Assembly: GCF_018143015.1 (NCBI RefSeq)
Contig: NC_054756.1
Span: 28,284,440-28,348,439, forward strand
DNA length: 64,000 bases
Direction: 5' to 3'
Source: Lytechinus variegatus
Lineage: Eukaryota; Echinodermata; Echinoidea; Temnopleuroida; Toxopneustidae
The translations under genes and the position numbers were made by a program. Numbering within the stretch: the stretch's first letter is position 1; every line of letters starts with the position of its first letter. Under the pieces are notes generated by a model that was given only the letters and a program-made list of their open reading frames with translations, ran no database searches and was not told where the DNA came from. Shown piece by piece: positions 22,801-37,800 of this stretch.

Positions 22801-25800
22801 CAATCACATTATTAAACAAACACAAACACATGAATATAAAAAAAATAGACAGATACATGAACACTATTAAAAAATACAAGAAAGTTCTACACACTCAAAC
22901 ATGCAGACAATACAGAAAAGATAAAGTATATTCTTAAAAAGAAAGACAGCAAAACTGAAATACTCTTATCAAAACGAAACATACATGTAATCAGTAAAAA
23001 ATATTGAAAAAACCTATATACTTAAAAAAGAAACACACACACATATCCCTTTTTTATCATAGGGGATTAAAACCCTGAACACCATGTGAGTGGCATATGT
23101 CATAAGCAGTCTTAGGAATAAGGAAATTCACTGATTTCCATACTTTCAATGGAATAACAATCAGCTCCTGCTGCACAGAAACGTTGTTAGCCCCAGGGTG
23201 ACTCCAGTCACATCTTTTGGAGTGTGAAGTCAAAACATTTATTTCAATGTGTAAGTAATGCATGGTTGTACCATTAGGTATCGCTGCCACATTACCAATT
23301 GTAACAGGGCCTATTAGCATTAAAACGTTTCTATGCAGTTAGCACAGATTGTTTGCTCAAAGCTTAAACCCTCATATAAAGCTTTAATTTGAGGTGGACC
23401 CCAGGATGGGGGGGGGGGAATTTTATCAGACCTTGTTTCAAATTCATGATGAATAAAATTAAACAAAATAGAAGAGTAGATATATTGAATTGTAAAATAC
23501 ACAATGAAACCATGCAAAACATGCATTGAATAAAATTTCAAGATATTTTTCAATTTGAGAGTAATTAAATGATCGATCTATTGAATGAGAACATGTGACT
23601 CTAATACCTCGGTTCACATTTGCTCTACGGCGGCCGTACAATGAGTTGAAAACAGCCATTTTATTCATTTTTATTCAAACCACCAATGTATAGCTGGCAA
23701 AACAATTGTTGAAACGGCTATTTTCGTCTCACCGTATGGCCGCTGTAGAGTAAATGTGACCGAGGTATAAATGTCCTGGGGGCGTTTCCCAATGATTTAA
23801 GTATGACTTAGAGTCACACTTAAATGCCTAATTGCGCGCAGTATAAAAGGCTTGACCGCATTGGTCAGATAATGCAAAGAGGACGCGCACTACTGCATAT
23901 TGATCAATAAGATTGCGCGTTGCATTTCAGATATGCGTCTGCATTTAAGTGCGACCTAAGTCATACTTAAATCTTTGTGAAACACCCTTCCAGGTGGGTA
24001 TTTTATAAAGTTTTTCTAAGTTACAAGCAAATTTAGAAATGACTGCTGATCCTTTCTTGCGGTAAATGGCACACATAATATATTCATTGATGTTGGTCTA
24101 GTTTTTAAGTAAGGAGGACGTACCAGTCTTTCATAAATTTGTTTGTAACTTTGAAACAGCTATAAGAAACACACACCAGTATATAAAGTATTTTGATTGA
24201 CCAAACAGCTTGAGATGTGTAATTTACCAAATGCACATCCTTTCATGTACTTCATAGAAATGATATACATCACTTTGCATTAGCATTAGTATGAGGCTGT
24301 GCTCACTACGTTCCTAAAACTAGTTTACTGGAAACTAGTTTAGTGGAAACTAGTTGAACGCGTAGTGAGAACGGTCGAAGTGGTCTTGGAAGCAATCCTC
24401 CAAACCAGTTTGGAAAACCACCTCGCGATGTAGTTTTCTTATGTTATTACATAAAATCATATTTTTTTCATTATTTCATACTTGTGTGAATAAAATGTCT
24501 CCCTTATAATGAAATAAGTTGCAGCCAAAAATTTCTAATGCACTAAAATCAGTTGTCAATCCGATTTTTCTAGTTCTTGGAGGAAAAAATTTGAATAAAC
24601 CTAATTTCATATAATAAAATACAAAAGAACAAGTGGAGACAAGTGTGACATCATCAGCCCACCTAATGAATATTCATGATGACTGTTTTTACAAAATATT
24701 ACTAAACTTTAAAATTCAATAACTTTGCTATTTGTTGTCCGATTTTGACGAAATTTTCGCCATTTTGCTCAGTGAATTCTACTTTATTTATTAAGCTATA
24801 AATACTTTCAGCCTGGACCACCCTTTAAGAGTGGGGGAATGAGAGATTAATCTCAATTTGATTTGATTTATGATCACAGTTGCTTGTTAAAACAGGGCCC
24901 TGAACATTTATACTCTTTGAGAGAGGTATTGGGCATTGCAAGAATCTTGATATCGATGGCAAGTAAGATTTTGGTCAAAGTCTTGTAATTAATTGCAAAT
25001 CTGCACTTCATTGCCGGATCTGCTAAATGCAACAAGTAAAACTCAATTAGCTCTAGTAGTTACGATTGACATAGTAATCGTAAATTTGTATTAGAAATTT
25101 GCAATTGATTGCAAATATTTTCTTGCAACACCCCATTAGGATTTTGTCATCAACATGGTTTATTATGATTTTGTCATCAACATGGTTTATTATGATTTCC
25201 ATTCAAATCTAACTTAGATATGAACCTCTCTCTACTATGAACACAATGGTCAAGGGTTGAGGGCAACATTGATCACATATCACAGTGAGGGCCGAAAGTA
25301 CAGTGAACCCCGACTAAAAATACAACCAAAATCAGGGGCGGATCCTGGATTCTGAAATAGAGGGGGTGCAGATATTTCAATATAGATGAGGCGCAAAATG
25401 ATAAATTTCTTAAAGTTAGCTATATTATTATGTTAAATGTGGAATTCTCAAACATACAAAGGGGATGGGGGAGGGTGTTCACCCATTCATTTTTTTCTAT
25501 TATGTATACACAACAAAAAAAGTAAGTCCTCCCTAAATCAAATTGCTGTAACTTTTGAACCACATTAGTTTGACATATGATATTTCATAGGTGGTTTTCT
25601 GCACTCATTAAGCAACTCCTGGGGAAAAATGAGGTTGATCGGTTGAGTCATGCATGAGTAATTAAAGATTGAATTAAAAATGACCATTTTTAAAAGTCAC
25701 AAGAGTCGTTTTCCAGTTTGTTCAAATACAAAGTTGGGCAAAAGTTGTTTTCAGGTGAATTTTATGGTGTTATGCTGTTTTACTATCCATCATTCAACTA

Positions 25801-28800
25801 CTTCAGACCAGATTTTGATATCGTATGTTCATGCTTGAGTGAGCACAATGTATTGCAGGGGCTGCGGAAGCAGCGGGGGGGGGGGGGCTTCAGCCCCAAC
25901 TTTTTTTTCCAAAAGCATGTACAAAAATGTAAAATTAACCATACGATTTTGATTTTTTTGTATGATCAGCCCCCCCCCTCACTTTTGGCTCAGTCTCCCC
26001 CCCTTCCCACTTTGAAAACCGTTCCGTGGCCCCGAATTGTGACGTATCATCATAGGGGTTTGTGGTAGTATCCTTTACAACTTGTTAGATCATGTTAAAA
26101 TTTGAAAATAATGGTGGCTCCCCCGATTATAGGCCCCTCCCCCATTTTTAAATTCTGGATCCACCACTGATTTGTCCATACATTCAACTGATCCTGAGAA
26201 ATTGTTAGGAAAAGAATACATTTATGCAGTGTAAAGAGTATTCATTCCTAAGTTTTCGATTGTACTTGCTCAACCATGAAAATGTTTAAACTTCGGAAAG
26301 TGGGTGGTGATAGAAACGATGGATGATAAAAACAACAGCAATTAAAGTCACATTTGAAACCGAATTTGCCCCCAATAATTACTTTATTATCCTTTAAAAT
26401 GCGTCTGTGACATTGAAAATACCAATTTTCCCACTTTGATGCGTGCTCACTCATCCATAAATAAACAATTCATTTTTGCACAGAATTTTGCCCATAGGTT
26501 GATAAACATTACTGCCAAACGACATTGCTAAAGACAGCCTTGGAAAAAAAGTTCCACCATACTGAATAAGGGGTTACCTATTTGTAAACATAAGTACCCA
26601 TAATGTACACAAGTCTATGAGAGAGGAAGTCAAAATTTTGAAATGAGGGTTTGTTTCATAGACGGTTTTTGTTACTTCTACCAACAGTTATTTCATGAAA
26701 CTTCGCACATGGCTTCAGAGTAACACTATCCAAAAGGTGCGCACACCAAAATAACCATTCGATACGGCACAGAGTGGGGCCAAGGCCTTGAACTTTCTTC
26801 TCATTTGCATAATTTTCGAGTATTGTGTGCTCACTGATGCATTAAACATCGGGATTTTCACAAAAATCAAATCAAATGAACTATGCAAGGAGGTTTGTGA
26901 CAGATATCCATAGTTACAAATTGCATTTTTTCCAATAACGTAAAAAAGAGCTAATCACATTCCACATGTTCATTCAAGCGTGAATGTTTAATTAAACGCC
27001 TTTGAATCATTGAAGCATGTTAATTGGTCATGAACACAACGAAAAAGTTGAGAAAAGATCATTTTCAGTTACCAAAATGAAACAATACTTGCCTATGATA
27101 TTTGAAAATCGTATTTTTTGTTTTCAATAAATGTTCATTGAACCGTGAAACGATGAATACTGTTGAAGAAACTCTTCCCAAAAATAACTGTCATCATATT
27201 CTATCATTTTTATTGATAGAAACGTGTAAAATATCCAATTATAGCAAATTTGGACTTGTGTTTATTCAACCGTGAAACTTAGGCAAAAAAGGTGTATCGT
27301 CTTTTAGAAAGTACCTTTTATAAGCCTTCTGGCTATTTTTCATGATGAAAATGTGGAATAAATTCCAATAAAATGGAATCAAAGTCATGATATTTGGCTT
27401 GTGACTTTTGAAAAGTGACATTTTTGCCTTCTGACGGTGCTCACTGAAGCATGACGTAAAATACGTCCATAACATTTACTCAGAGGGTAGCTTATAAAAT
27501 TACCTACACGCTCATGTAAAACTATATTAACAACTTGCATTGGTTTGGAAATTATTGATGTTTGTTTAAGGGGGGGACTTACTTTTTTTGTTGTGTATAT
27601 TTATAGTTCATATACATACATGACCATAATGCTTTTCAGACCTTTCTGTGTCCGAGCTGACATACTTTCAGCTTTAATAATTCAGTTTTTTTACATGTAA
27701 TATATATATATATATACATTTATATAATATACATTATACAAATATATATTGTACAATGGTAGAATTATGAAAGCTGAAAGTATGTCAGCTCGAACACAGA
27801 AAGGACTTCAATACCAATTTCATTAATATTATGAATATGTTATTGAAAAGTTGAAGTAAAATGTTTTCCAAATAAGCCAATGAAAAATGCTTATAGTGTA
27901 ACACACCAATCTATATATCAATGGATTTCATATTGCACTGCACACACAAAAATTATCACTGAATTCAAATAACGACACAACATGCACAACTTCCCATCTG
28001 GCACACACAAGGAAAGACAACATGCACAATCCACAGCAAACGTTGATTAGATACAAAGGGGCATATGTTGCATTTCATTAAATCACAGAAAGTCCAAGGC
28101 TTGCCATTTCAATTCAATTGGCACAAGCTGTAAACTTTCTATTAGGAATAGGCCTATTTAAATTTTTTTTTCAAAAATGCCTGGCAGTATACATGACATG
28201 AACACTATTGAAGTGTTTTATTAAATCACAGAAAGTCCAAGGCTTGCCATTTCAATTCAATGGCATGAGAAGTATACTTTCAATTAGCAAAAGGCGTATT
28301 TCAAATTTATGTTTTTTTTCACAAATGCTTGGCATTATGACATGATTACTATCAAAGTGTTGGAATTTTTAGAAATAAACATGGTACACCTGCTACTGAA
28401 ACCACCTTAAATTTGGGAAATTGAAATAAACCCCAAATATGTGCAAAAAGGTACAGGCAATATAAGCGAATCCTTTTCGTTTTTGAAAAAATAGAAATGT
28501 GGACATCTTTCCAAATTTGGAAACAATGTTACCCTGACATGAAGATACATTAACAAACATTTTCCTTTGCCATAGATATCACAACAGCCTTCCAAATCAA
28601 ACTGTTCATCATTTCTCTTTTAAACAGAAACTGTAAGATTAGAGGGAGGAAGAGACATTTAGTATGTGCAAACACAATTTTTTTTTCAAAATGTCCAAAT
28701 AGTGTTTTCAAAATGTCTACAGGTAGTTCAAATTTTCCAAAACATCTTTTTTTTAGACCTCTAATTAAACCGGCAAATGCTGTCCTGTCAAATTCCCATG

Positions 28801-31800
28801 GGAGTTACCATCAACAGGAATAGCTCTGACTTTCGTTCAAGTGTTTAAATGGGGAGTTTTTGATCTGCAACGTACAGATGGTTCTAGAACACAGTAATTT
28901 ACCAAAAATGCCCCTTAATGACAAAGAACAGCTGGGAGGTCTTTGTCCAAAATTGGTGAATAGGAAGGAAGAGCATTAACGTCCTAAGTATTATAGCTTT
29001 AAAAAATGCATAGGCCTGCATTCTGAAGTCGAGTTTAACTTAAACTCAGGTTTAAAGTAAGGATAGCCAATTGTTACATAAATCACTAACGGTAGTTTCA
29101 GCTCATTTGGCTCTCAAATTATTCATAATTGTCTAGGAGGTATGAATAGATGATCGTCTTCACCATTGATGAATCAGGAAAGAGCACAGCAAACATAAGA
29201 AACATACAATTTAATAAAAAAATTGACTTTTGGCTTTCCATAATTTTAGCACAGAGTTAGACCATGGTCTAAGTTAAACCCGACTTCAGAATACGGGCAA
29301 CACTGCTGTTATGAGTTACCAACTTCCGACAAAGATTTCTTGGATGTTCTTTGCCATTTGACAACAGATTTGGTTTCTGCTTTTGAACCATCCATACTTT
29401 GCAGAGCAAAAACTACTTAAAATATCAATTCTGTGACCCTGATATTTCTGGGATTTAAGAAAATGTAACACACACACACACAAAACAACAACAAACAACC
29501 AAAGAAATAAATAGTTAGAAGGGGTGTGATAAGTGCAGACAGGAATGAGAGAACTAGGCACCTGCTGGTAAAATTCCTCGAAGATTTCAAGTGCAACCTT
29601 CTGCTGTAGATCAAATGGCTTGACTACCGCCACCAGGTCACATGCTGTCATGGCTATAGCACGGCACAGACTTCTACAGATATATTTAGGATAAATACTT
29701 GTTTTTGTTTGCTCACTCCCCTATGGAGTATCATGCCCTAATGCATCCTTCGGCAAAGTCAGCTATAGAGGGCAGCAAACACACATTTTGCAGCCTCCTC
29801 TCTCTCTCTCTCTATCATGAGCTCATTCTTGAGAATTTTACCCAAGGGATCAGGTGGTGAGGGGGGGGACTCATAAATTCATGTAACCATTGACAGTACC
29901 TAGAAGGAATATGATTTGATTGTTTACATAAAAATCCTTGTTTATAATTTTCCTCAATTATGAGAAAGGGTGATAATTATGTTAAATAATATATTTTACT
30001 TATTGATATTGGAAAAGTGCTTAAAGAACAGTCCACTTATTATGCGCTTGTTTTTTATTCAATATTTTTTGGGGAAAATCAATTTTCGCTGAATTTTGAG
30101 AATGGATGAAAATGATGCTAAATAATATACTTCATTTATTGATAATTGAAGAGTGCTTGAATAACCTTCACTTATGTGCTTGTTTTTTTATTCAAAATTT
30201 TGAAGAATTTTTATTTTTATGAGGAAATATGATGATGCTAAATGATATATTCTATTCAGTGATAATTGAAAAGTGCTTCGAGAACAGCCCACTTACTGTG
30301 CACTTAATAAGTATCCTCTGTTATAATCAATATGATGATGATGTGAACAAATTCTTAGAATGGTGAATAAAAAATAGATGATCTGCCAAAATAAAAAAAA
30401 TGTGAGTGTGCAGTTATTTTCAAGTGGACAAATTAGACACTGCATGAAAACGTGTATAAAATTGAAAATTTGCATGTATTGTGAGGGGTTAACATTTGAT
30501 TGTCTGTGCATATTCATTTACATGTGGAAGCACTGGCGGATCCAGGGGGGGGGGGGCAAAGTCAGCCCGTGACCCCCTTTTGAGAGGGACAATAAAAATT
30601 TGTAATGTAGAAATGTTGTTATTTAAACAGAAGTACCCCCCTTTTTGAAAGTGAAGACCGTTTTTTTGCTTTTCATTTTTTTAAAATAAAAATACTCTTA
30701 ATTTTTGGTTAAAACCTTTTTTTCTCTGGAAAATGTGCCCCCCCCCCTTGGAAAATCCTGGATCCACCCATGTGTGGAAGTGTGGAGTTTGGTGAATGGT
30801 TCAGGCTGTTCATCACATTTGTTAAACATATGAAACAGAAGAAAAAGAATGTAGAAGGTGGAAAGAAGAATGAGAAAATAAAATGTATTTTTTATGAATA
30901 GAAAAATGAGGAGAAAAGGGTGGAGAAAGAACAGGGGAAAGAAAGCAAGAGAAAGAGGGGGAGGAGGAGTATGAGTCGGAAGCAAAATGAAGCCAAATAA
31001 GAATAATCGCTACTGGAAAAGGTATAGAATGAGGAGAAAAATAAGAAGAAGAAGAAGAGGAGGAAGAAGGAGAAGAATAAGCAGAAGAAGGAGAAGGAAA
31101 AGGAGGAGAAGAAGAGGAAGAAGAGAAAGGAGAAGTAGTAAAAGGAGAGAATTAGAATGAAGAAGAAGTAGAGCAGGAAGAGAATAAGACAAAGAAAAAG
31201 AAAAAAAAACAAAACAATTACAGTAAGTGATGAATCAAGATAGATAGAGAGAAATGAGACAGAAACAGTATGAAAGAGATACAAAGGTAAAATGAAATGA
31301 TAGTAAAAAAGACAAGATATAAATAAATAAGGGGGTAAAAATGATGAATTTGTGTATGGATGTGACGACATGGAACATGGAATTATGGGAAGGAGGGATA
31401 TCTTGTGAACAATTCCACCAAACATGCAGAGAGAGAGTGAGAGACAGCAGAATGATCAGTGTTTTAGCTCTCTTTTATTTTTGCTGAAGTTACAGAAGGA
31501 AATAAACTAATAAATGAGACAAAAAAGACCCTAATGATATTCAAGAATAAAAAAGAAAATGCAATAGATTGAGAATACAATAATCATTAATAAACAAGAT
31601 TACTCAAAATTATTTACAGATGAAGAAAAACAGATAAATGGCTCTAGAAAAAAAACACAAAATTTTGAGATCCTATAAAGAAAAGAACATAAAAAAGAAA
31701 ATCTCTTTCCAGATAAAAGTACTCAACACTGATTCAATATATTATGTGAATTTTGAGACAGTTCAATAAACAATTGGCCTAAGTTTGATTTAACTTTTTG

Positions 31801-34800
31801 TCAAGATCTATTACTAAAAATCAATAATGTCCTTCATGATTACAAGACAAAGAATATAAATACAATATTTTCTTTTCTTAAAACGAGTTAGGTAAAACAA
31901 AAAAAAAGAGATGTGAGGAAAAAAAATTATGATTTTGTTGAAAGAAAGCATCTTAATAATAAAAGGAGAAAAGTAGAAAAGGTACATAGAATATAATTAG
32001 AAGCACAGTAATGCACATTAATTAAATTTTTAATTTTATCACAAACACATTATCATGAACAAACAATTACATGTACATGTTAATTTTGAAGGAGAAAGAA
32101 AGACACTTGAATTGAATTTGTGAACATATTTCAAATAGAGGAAATTGCATGGACAATGAATATGTATGATCCCTCATAAATATTCATATTCATGCACACA
32201 ACTCAAAATCCCAGTGCACGATTATCACACCATACAATCGCATACACACACAACCTTGCCATAAATCACACATCACCCACAGTTGGAGAGTAAACACGGA
32301 TTAGTACACAGAGTATGCTTGAAATGAGTAAATGAATATTCATAATAAGTGCTGCATTATTCATAGAATTAATTAGGCTCCGCCTACCTGTTGGTAGAAC
32401 TCATCGAAGATCACCTTTACTGTCTGTTGTTGAATATGCCATGGTTTCGTGTTGGCGGCTAAATCACATGCCGTCATTGACAATGCCTTGACGCATTGTC
32501 TGCATAAATTAGCAAATACATCACAATTTAAATTTGAATAGGAAAATGGGAGAGAGAGATAGAGAAAGAGAGAATAATGACGCTTATATGTGCAAAGCAG
32601 ACAAAGCATAAAGCAAACACAGCAATCATATAAAATCATACATCATATTTAAAATTGCAGCCATTTATTCAAAATTTGGCAAAAGAAATGCATCCCATGA
32701 AAACACAAAATTATTAAGCATAATTGGGAAATACATGCCACCAATTAACATTGCATGCACAAAAGAACATCAAATAAAATGCGCAAAGGTCATAAAAGAC
32801 AATCACATTAAGTTGTATTAAGTGAATACATGATAAAATACATGCACATGCATTCATTTATATTTAACAGTACCAAATTTCACAAGCAGACAGGGGAAAA
32901 AAGAATAAAAAACAAAGGGAAAGGGGAGAAAATCAAGCAATAAAAGTTAGTATGCTAAATATAATCACATCAAATGCAAATCTCACTGCAAACAAGCAAA
33001 AATATCTTTCAAGATATCAAACATAGTATGATTATAATTATGTCAAATATGATTAAATGTGAATGAAATAATGTTACTTATTCTTATTGTGAGCGCTATA
33101 GAGCATTAGACCCCTTTCTATACAAAGTTTATTTTTCTTGAAGTCCTCAACTTCAGCCACTCGAGAAATCATTAATTGAGAATATTCAAACTTGTTTGAA
33201 AATGAAAACAAGTCAAAATTTGAAATATTATTTATTAATAAATTTGTCTATAGACGTAAAAAAGTTATGTCAATATGGTGTTGATAGGTGAATTTCTGAA
33301 AAGTCATGTTTCTTGACAAAGAATTTTGGTTCATACAGTATCTGAATGCATGTTATGTAACATGAAACCAATTGTTTTTGTGAATTTTTCTGAATGAAAA
33401 GAGGGAAAATAATAAATGATTATCGCATAATACAAATATCATTGTGTTTGATCAATTTTAGATGAGCATTGTATGGAAGGATGTGTCTATGTGCAATATT
33501 ATTCACTCCATAAACTTACACCCTCTTATCAGGTAAAGAAATATTGTAAAGAAATGAATCAATTGTATTGAAATGAGTTTCATTGTACTGCATAACAAAG
33601 TAAATCAAACTACAAAATATGGTATAATATAAAAGCACCATCACAAAAAGTCAGAGCCGCATCTTTCATACAGTAATCCTGCAAGCATATTTTCATCACT
33701 AATCCCTACATCCATCAAACACAAATTAATTGGAATTGCTGGAAAGTTTCTGCGAAACATGCTTACTGCCTAGTCTGCAAGTACAGACCATTGGTTTTTG
33801 CAACTCTCATGGTGCACAACGCAGAGTCTGAAGTAGTGAGACTAGATTCCTTAATGTACTGTGGTCGATTCATATATGACACAGACAGAGAGTTTGGAGT
33901 CTAGTCTTCACTCCAGATATGGAATGATTGGATAAAATGTCAATTTGAGTCTGGTCTTGCAGACTACCTGCTTTCCTTATAGAGGGATTTCTGCTAATGA
34001 TGCGGCACAGACTTTTGGTCAGGTCTCTAAATTAAGATTATCGTTGCAAAATAAATGTACTTAGTAAATATTGTAATGTATAAATTACCAAGTAAAATAT
34101 AAATTTCTGTTATTCCAATTGGACAATAAAATGATAAAAATAGTAAGATCATTTGAATTCAAACAACATTATTAAAGAACATTGTCAAGGATTTCCCCTG
34201 TGCAAGTTGGAAGGCATATTGTAAAACACTGTTGGAAGAAGCTTTTGTGTGTGTGTGTGTGTGTGGCGGGGTTAAAGATTGGTGAAATGTTGTGGGGCAA
34301 AGTAGATTACAGTGAGAATTGATGATGAAAATCTAGGTGGTGTTTGGATGAAAGAAAAAGAGTTGGATATGGCTGTGAAATAACAATAATAGAAACAAAG
34401 AAGTATACTTAGTTTGGTTTAGATAGTAATGTAGGATGGCTTGTGCTTTGTTTGAATAAAAAAGTTTTGATCGAATAAGTGAGATGGGAGATTCTTTATT
34501 AAATGGTCAGCAAAGGTACATATTTATTAGGAAAATAAGAAAATAAAAATGACGTGAATTTAAATAAGTTTAGAAACATGAGAGAGACAATGTGAAACAA
34601 GTGTTTGGAAAAAAATTAATAAAAAGGCATTGAAGCAATGTCACTGAACAATGTAAACATCTTGCAATTTGAGAATGAGTATTTCAGTGCATGTATATGA
34701 TAAGAATGAAGAACATTTGTAGGGAAAAGTGAAACACATTGTACTAGGAGTCCACGGGACTATCGCCAGTTTTGGACAGTTGGTGCCAGTTCGCACCAAT

Positions 34801-37800
34801 GCCAAGCGGCTGTGGTGCCTAATATCGGCAAAAAGGTGCCTAGTGACGTGCAGTGGCTCAAAGATTTTGAAATGTTCGTTGCGCCAAATTCAACTTTTGG
34901 CGCCACCATGCGCCTGTTTGGTGGCAGTTTGACCCATTGCACGCTACAACATGTAAGCAGCTTTTTTTTGTGACACTAGGCACCACAGCATGCAAGCTAC
35001 CCTTGGATGGCAATGATAAGATAATGGTAACTTTTATGCATGGGGCCCATGTCTAAGTGAGCCTTCAGGAATGGATAATGTTAAGGAGTATTTGATGAAA
35101 AATTGACTTTTTTGTGACATTGAATATTTCATCAGAAAACTGTTCAATGTATGAGTGTGATGGACAATACACTCTAAATTTCAGGGATTTAAAAAATCTG
35201 AATCGGCTGTAAAAATTGAACAGCCGAAAATCAGATTTAGATTTAATCTTAAGGATTAAATTTGAAATATCAAAAGATTTAAGTTCAAATCTTTTAGCTT
35301 TACATTTAAATCCACAAGATTCAAATCTAAACCTTATGTTATGATTTCACTATTCACAGCCAATCTGGATTTAAAATCCTTGAAATGTAGAGTGATTTAA
35401 GATTTGAGAAGTCAGGGAGTTCATAGTTACTGTAGAAGTGGAGATTGAGGGTGACTTTGAGATGAAATAAATGGAAGTTATGAAAAAAGGAAAATATGTC
35501 ATATTAATCTGTATAAGTCTGAAATGACAAGTATCATTACAATGTATCGAAAATGATTGTGAATAATATAACCCCATCATAGGAAATATATATAACAGAG
35601 AACTTGGACAATGACAAAGGATTTTTGTCTTCAATTTTTGATATTTTGTGAATTCTATTTTGATACCTATCAAATTAGCAAATAAATTTATTAAAGTGGC
35701 AAGACACCAAATATTGGGTTCTCATTTCATCTTTTCTACTGTGAGCTACTGACCCCCAAACATTGTCACAATGATAAGCATATATACATGTATATGACTT
35801 TAAAAAAGTGATTTTATCATTTTTCAATGCTAATACATGTACAGGTTATAAAATTTACATCCCTCATTTGAACGATGGCATAAAAGATAGTTAGATATAA
35901 CTCTATTTTGAAATGCCTGATCATTCAAATCCTCTGCATAAAATAACAGGAAAAGCTCACTGCAAACTCTGATTATAATAAATAAGTAATAAATGAAACA
36001 AACCATAATAATATTAATAATAAAAAAACATGCAAAAGTGGCATACAAATAAAATCACAATCAAACAAGGGCCAAAATAAAAGGTTCCTTTCAGGTAACC
36101 CCCCCTCCCCCCAAAAAAATCCACAATGATAGGAAATTGGTTTGATAAGTATATATGATACCAGGTCACCATCAATGTTAAGTTTCATGTTAAGTTTTTA
36201 TAAATTTGTTCAAACAAACATCTCTGACCTTGTGATGTTTTCTTTTCTTTTTTAGGGGAAGGCTACTGAACCGGAATATTTTTCGAAAGTATTCAAACAA
36301 CTTCTTTATAAGAAATTTTATCTAGGAGAAAGGGAAAGAGAAAGGCAGAGAGACAGAGAGGTAGAGAGATGGGGGGGGGGGAGGCAGAGAGATTTAAAAG
36401 AGAAAGAGATAGATAAAGAGAGAAAGAGGGGAAGAGAGATATAGGGGCCAATGAAACAGATAGAAAGAGAACAGCAGAGAAAGAGATAGATAAAGAGAGA
36501 AAGGTAAGGAGAGAGACAAGGGGGGGGGGGAAGAGAGGCAGAGAGATTTCAAAAAGAGAGAGAGATTTACAGATCTATGGAAGATATGATTAGTAAAGTA
36601 TAAAAACTACAGAAGAAATATACGGTTGGTTATGATATGAACCTGCCCCCGAAAGTTATAACAAAATTGCATGCATAAGGACTTTAAAATAGTAGTTGGT
36701 AGGGTCTAATAATTGTCTAATGGGTGGGTTGCAAATGATAAAAGTGTAAAAGATAGATAAATCTATAAAATGTGCACACTCGTAACGGCAAACACTCATG
36801 CTTGGTCCAAAATTTCTGGCTCAACTTTTTTTTACTGCTCCAAGAATACTTTTGTATTAACAGCAAGTTTCTTGTCCTTGTATTTTGAAACAGACAAAAA
36901 ATGACTTAGTCAAGAACCTACATTTTAACATACTGCATAAATTGATATTTTCATCAAAATAATTTCCATATTTATTTTTACCCTGGAGAAATAGTTCAGT
37001 ATTTTGGCAAAAATAATTTCAACTGGCAAGGCACAAGAGAAAATACATCAATAATAATGTAAATACTTTTCACTGTCAATAGAAACTATTATTGTATCAT
37101 TAACCATAGATATTTACATATGGTAACAATTTCACTTCTTATTCAAATTTTTATAAAAATAATGACACATGCAATTGTATCATTATGCCTATGAGTATAT
37201 TTTCTAAAGAAAACTTGTGGAGCTGTTGTCTATTCAATTACAGCAGTTGGATATGACAGGGTTAATTGCTTTCAGCAATTGCATCCAGGAATTATAATTA
37301 CAGGAAAATAGTAGGTATTTCTGAAATGGACTTTATAATTCATTAAGTTGAAGATAGAAACCTGGACCCAGTGACTATTAACGCAAAAAAATGATATGAA
37401 AAGCAAAACCACACAAATCCAAAGACAAGTAAAGAGCACAATGCTATGAAAATATGATGGGTTATAAGGTAGTGGCATTTGATGAAAGTTTACAACTTTG
37501 CATTCTACTTTCCTCTGCAATGTTTCTTCAAACAGTAGATAGAAAACGGATGGAAATATAGCTCAGCAAATTATTAAAATGTGAAATTTCTTATATTACA
37601 TTTACCTCAATAAAACATATCATTACATGCTGAAAATTGAGACGTTGAATCAGCAACTGAAATGTTGGGGGAGTGACAACTCTTTCCAAATGTTACATCC
37701 AACCTTGCAAAAAACCCAAATCCAACATTTTAAGTGTTGGATCGAACCATTTAAAGTGGCAAATACAACATTTGAAAAAGATTGTCACTCTTTCAACCTT

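Noticed and set aside
30892..31425. 177-codon open frame on the minus strand, Phe/Leu/Ser-rich
   Set aside because: It translates a purine-only simple repeat and has no domain pattern.
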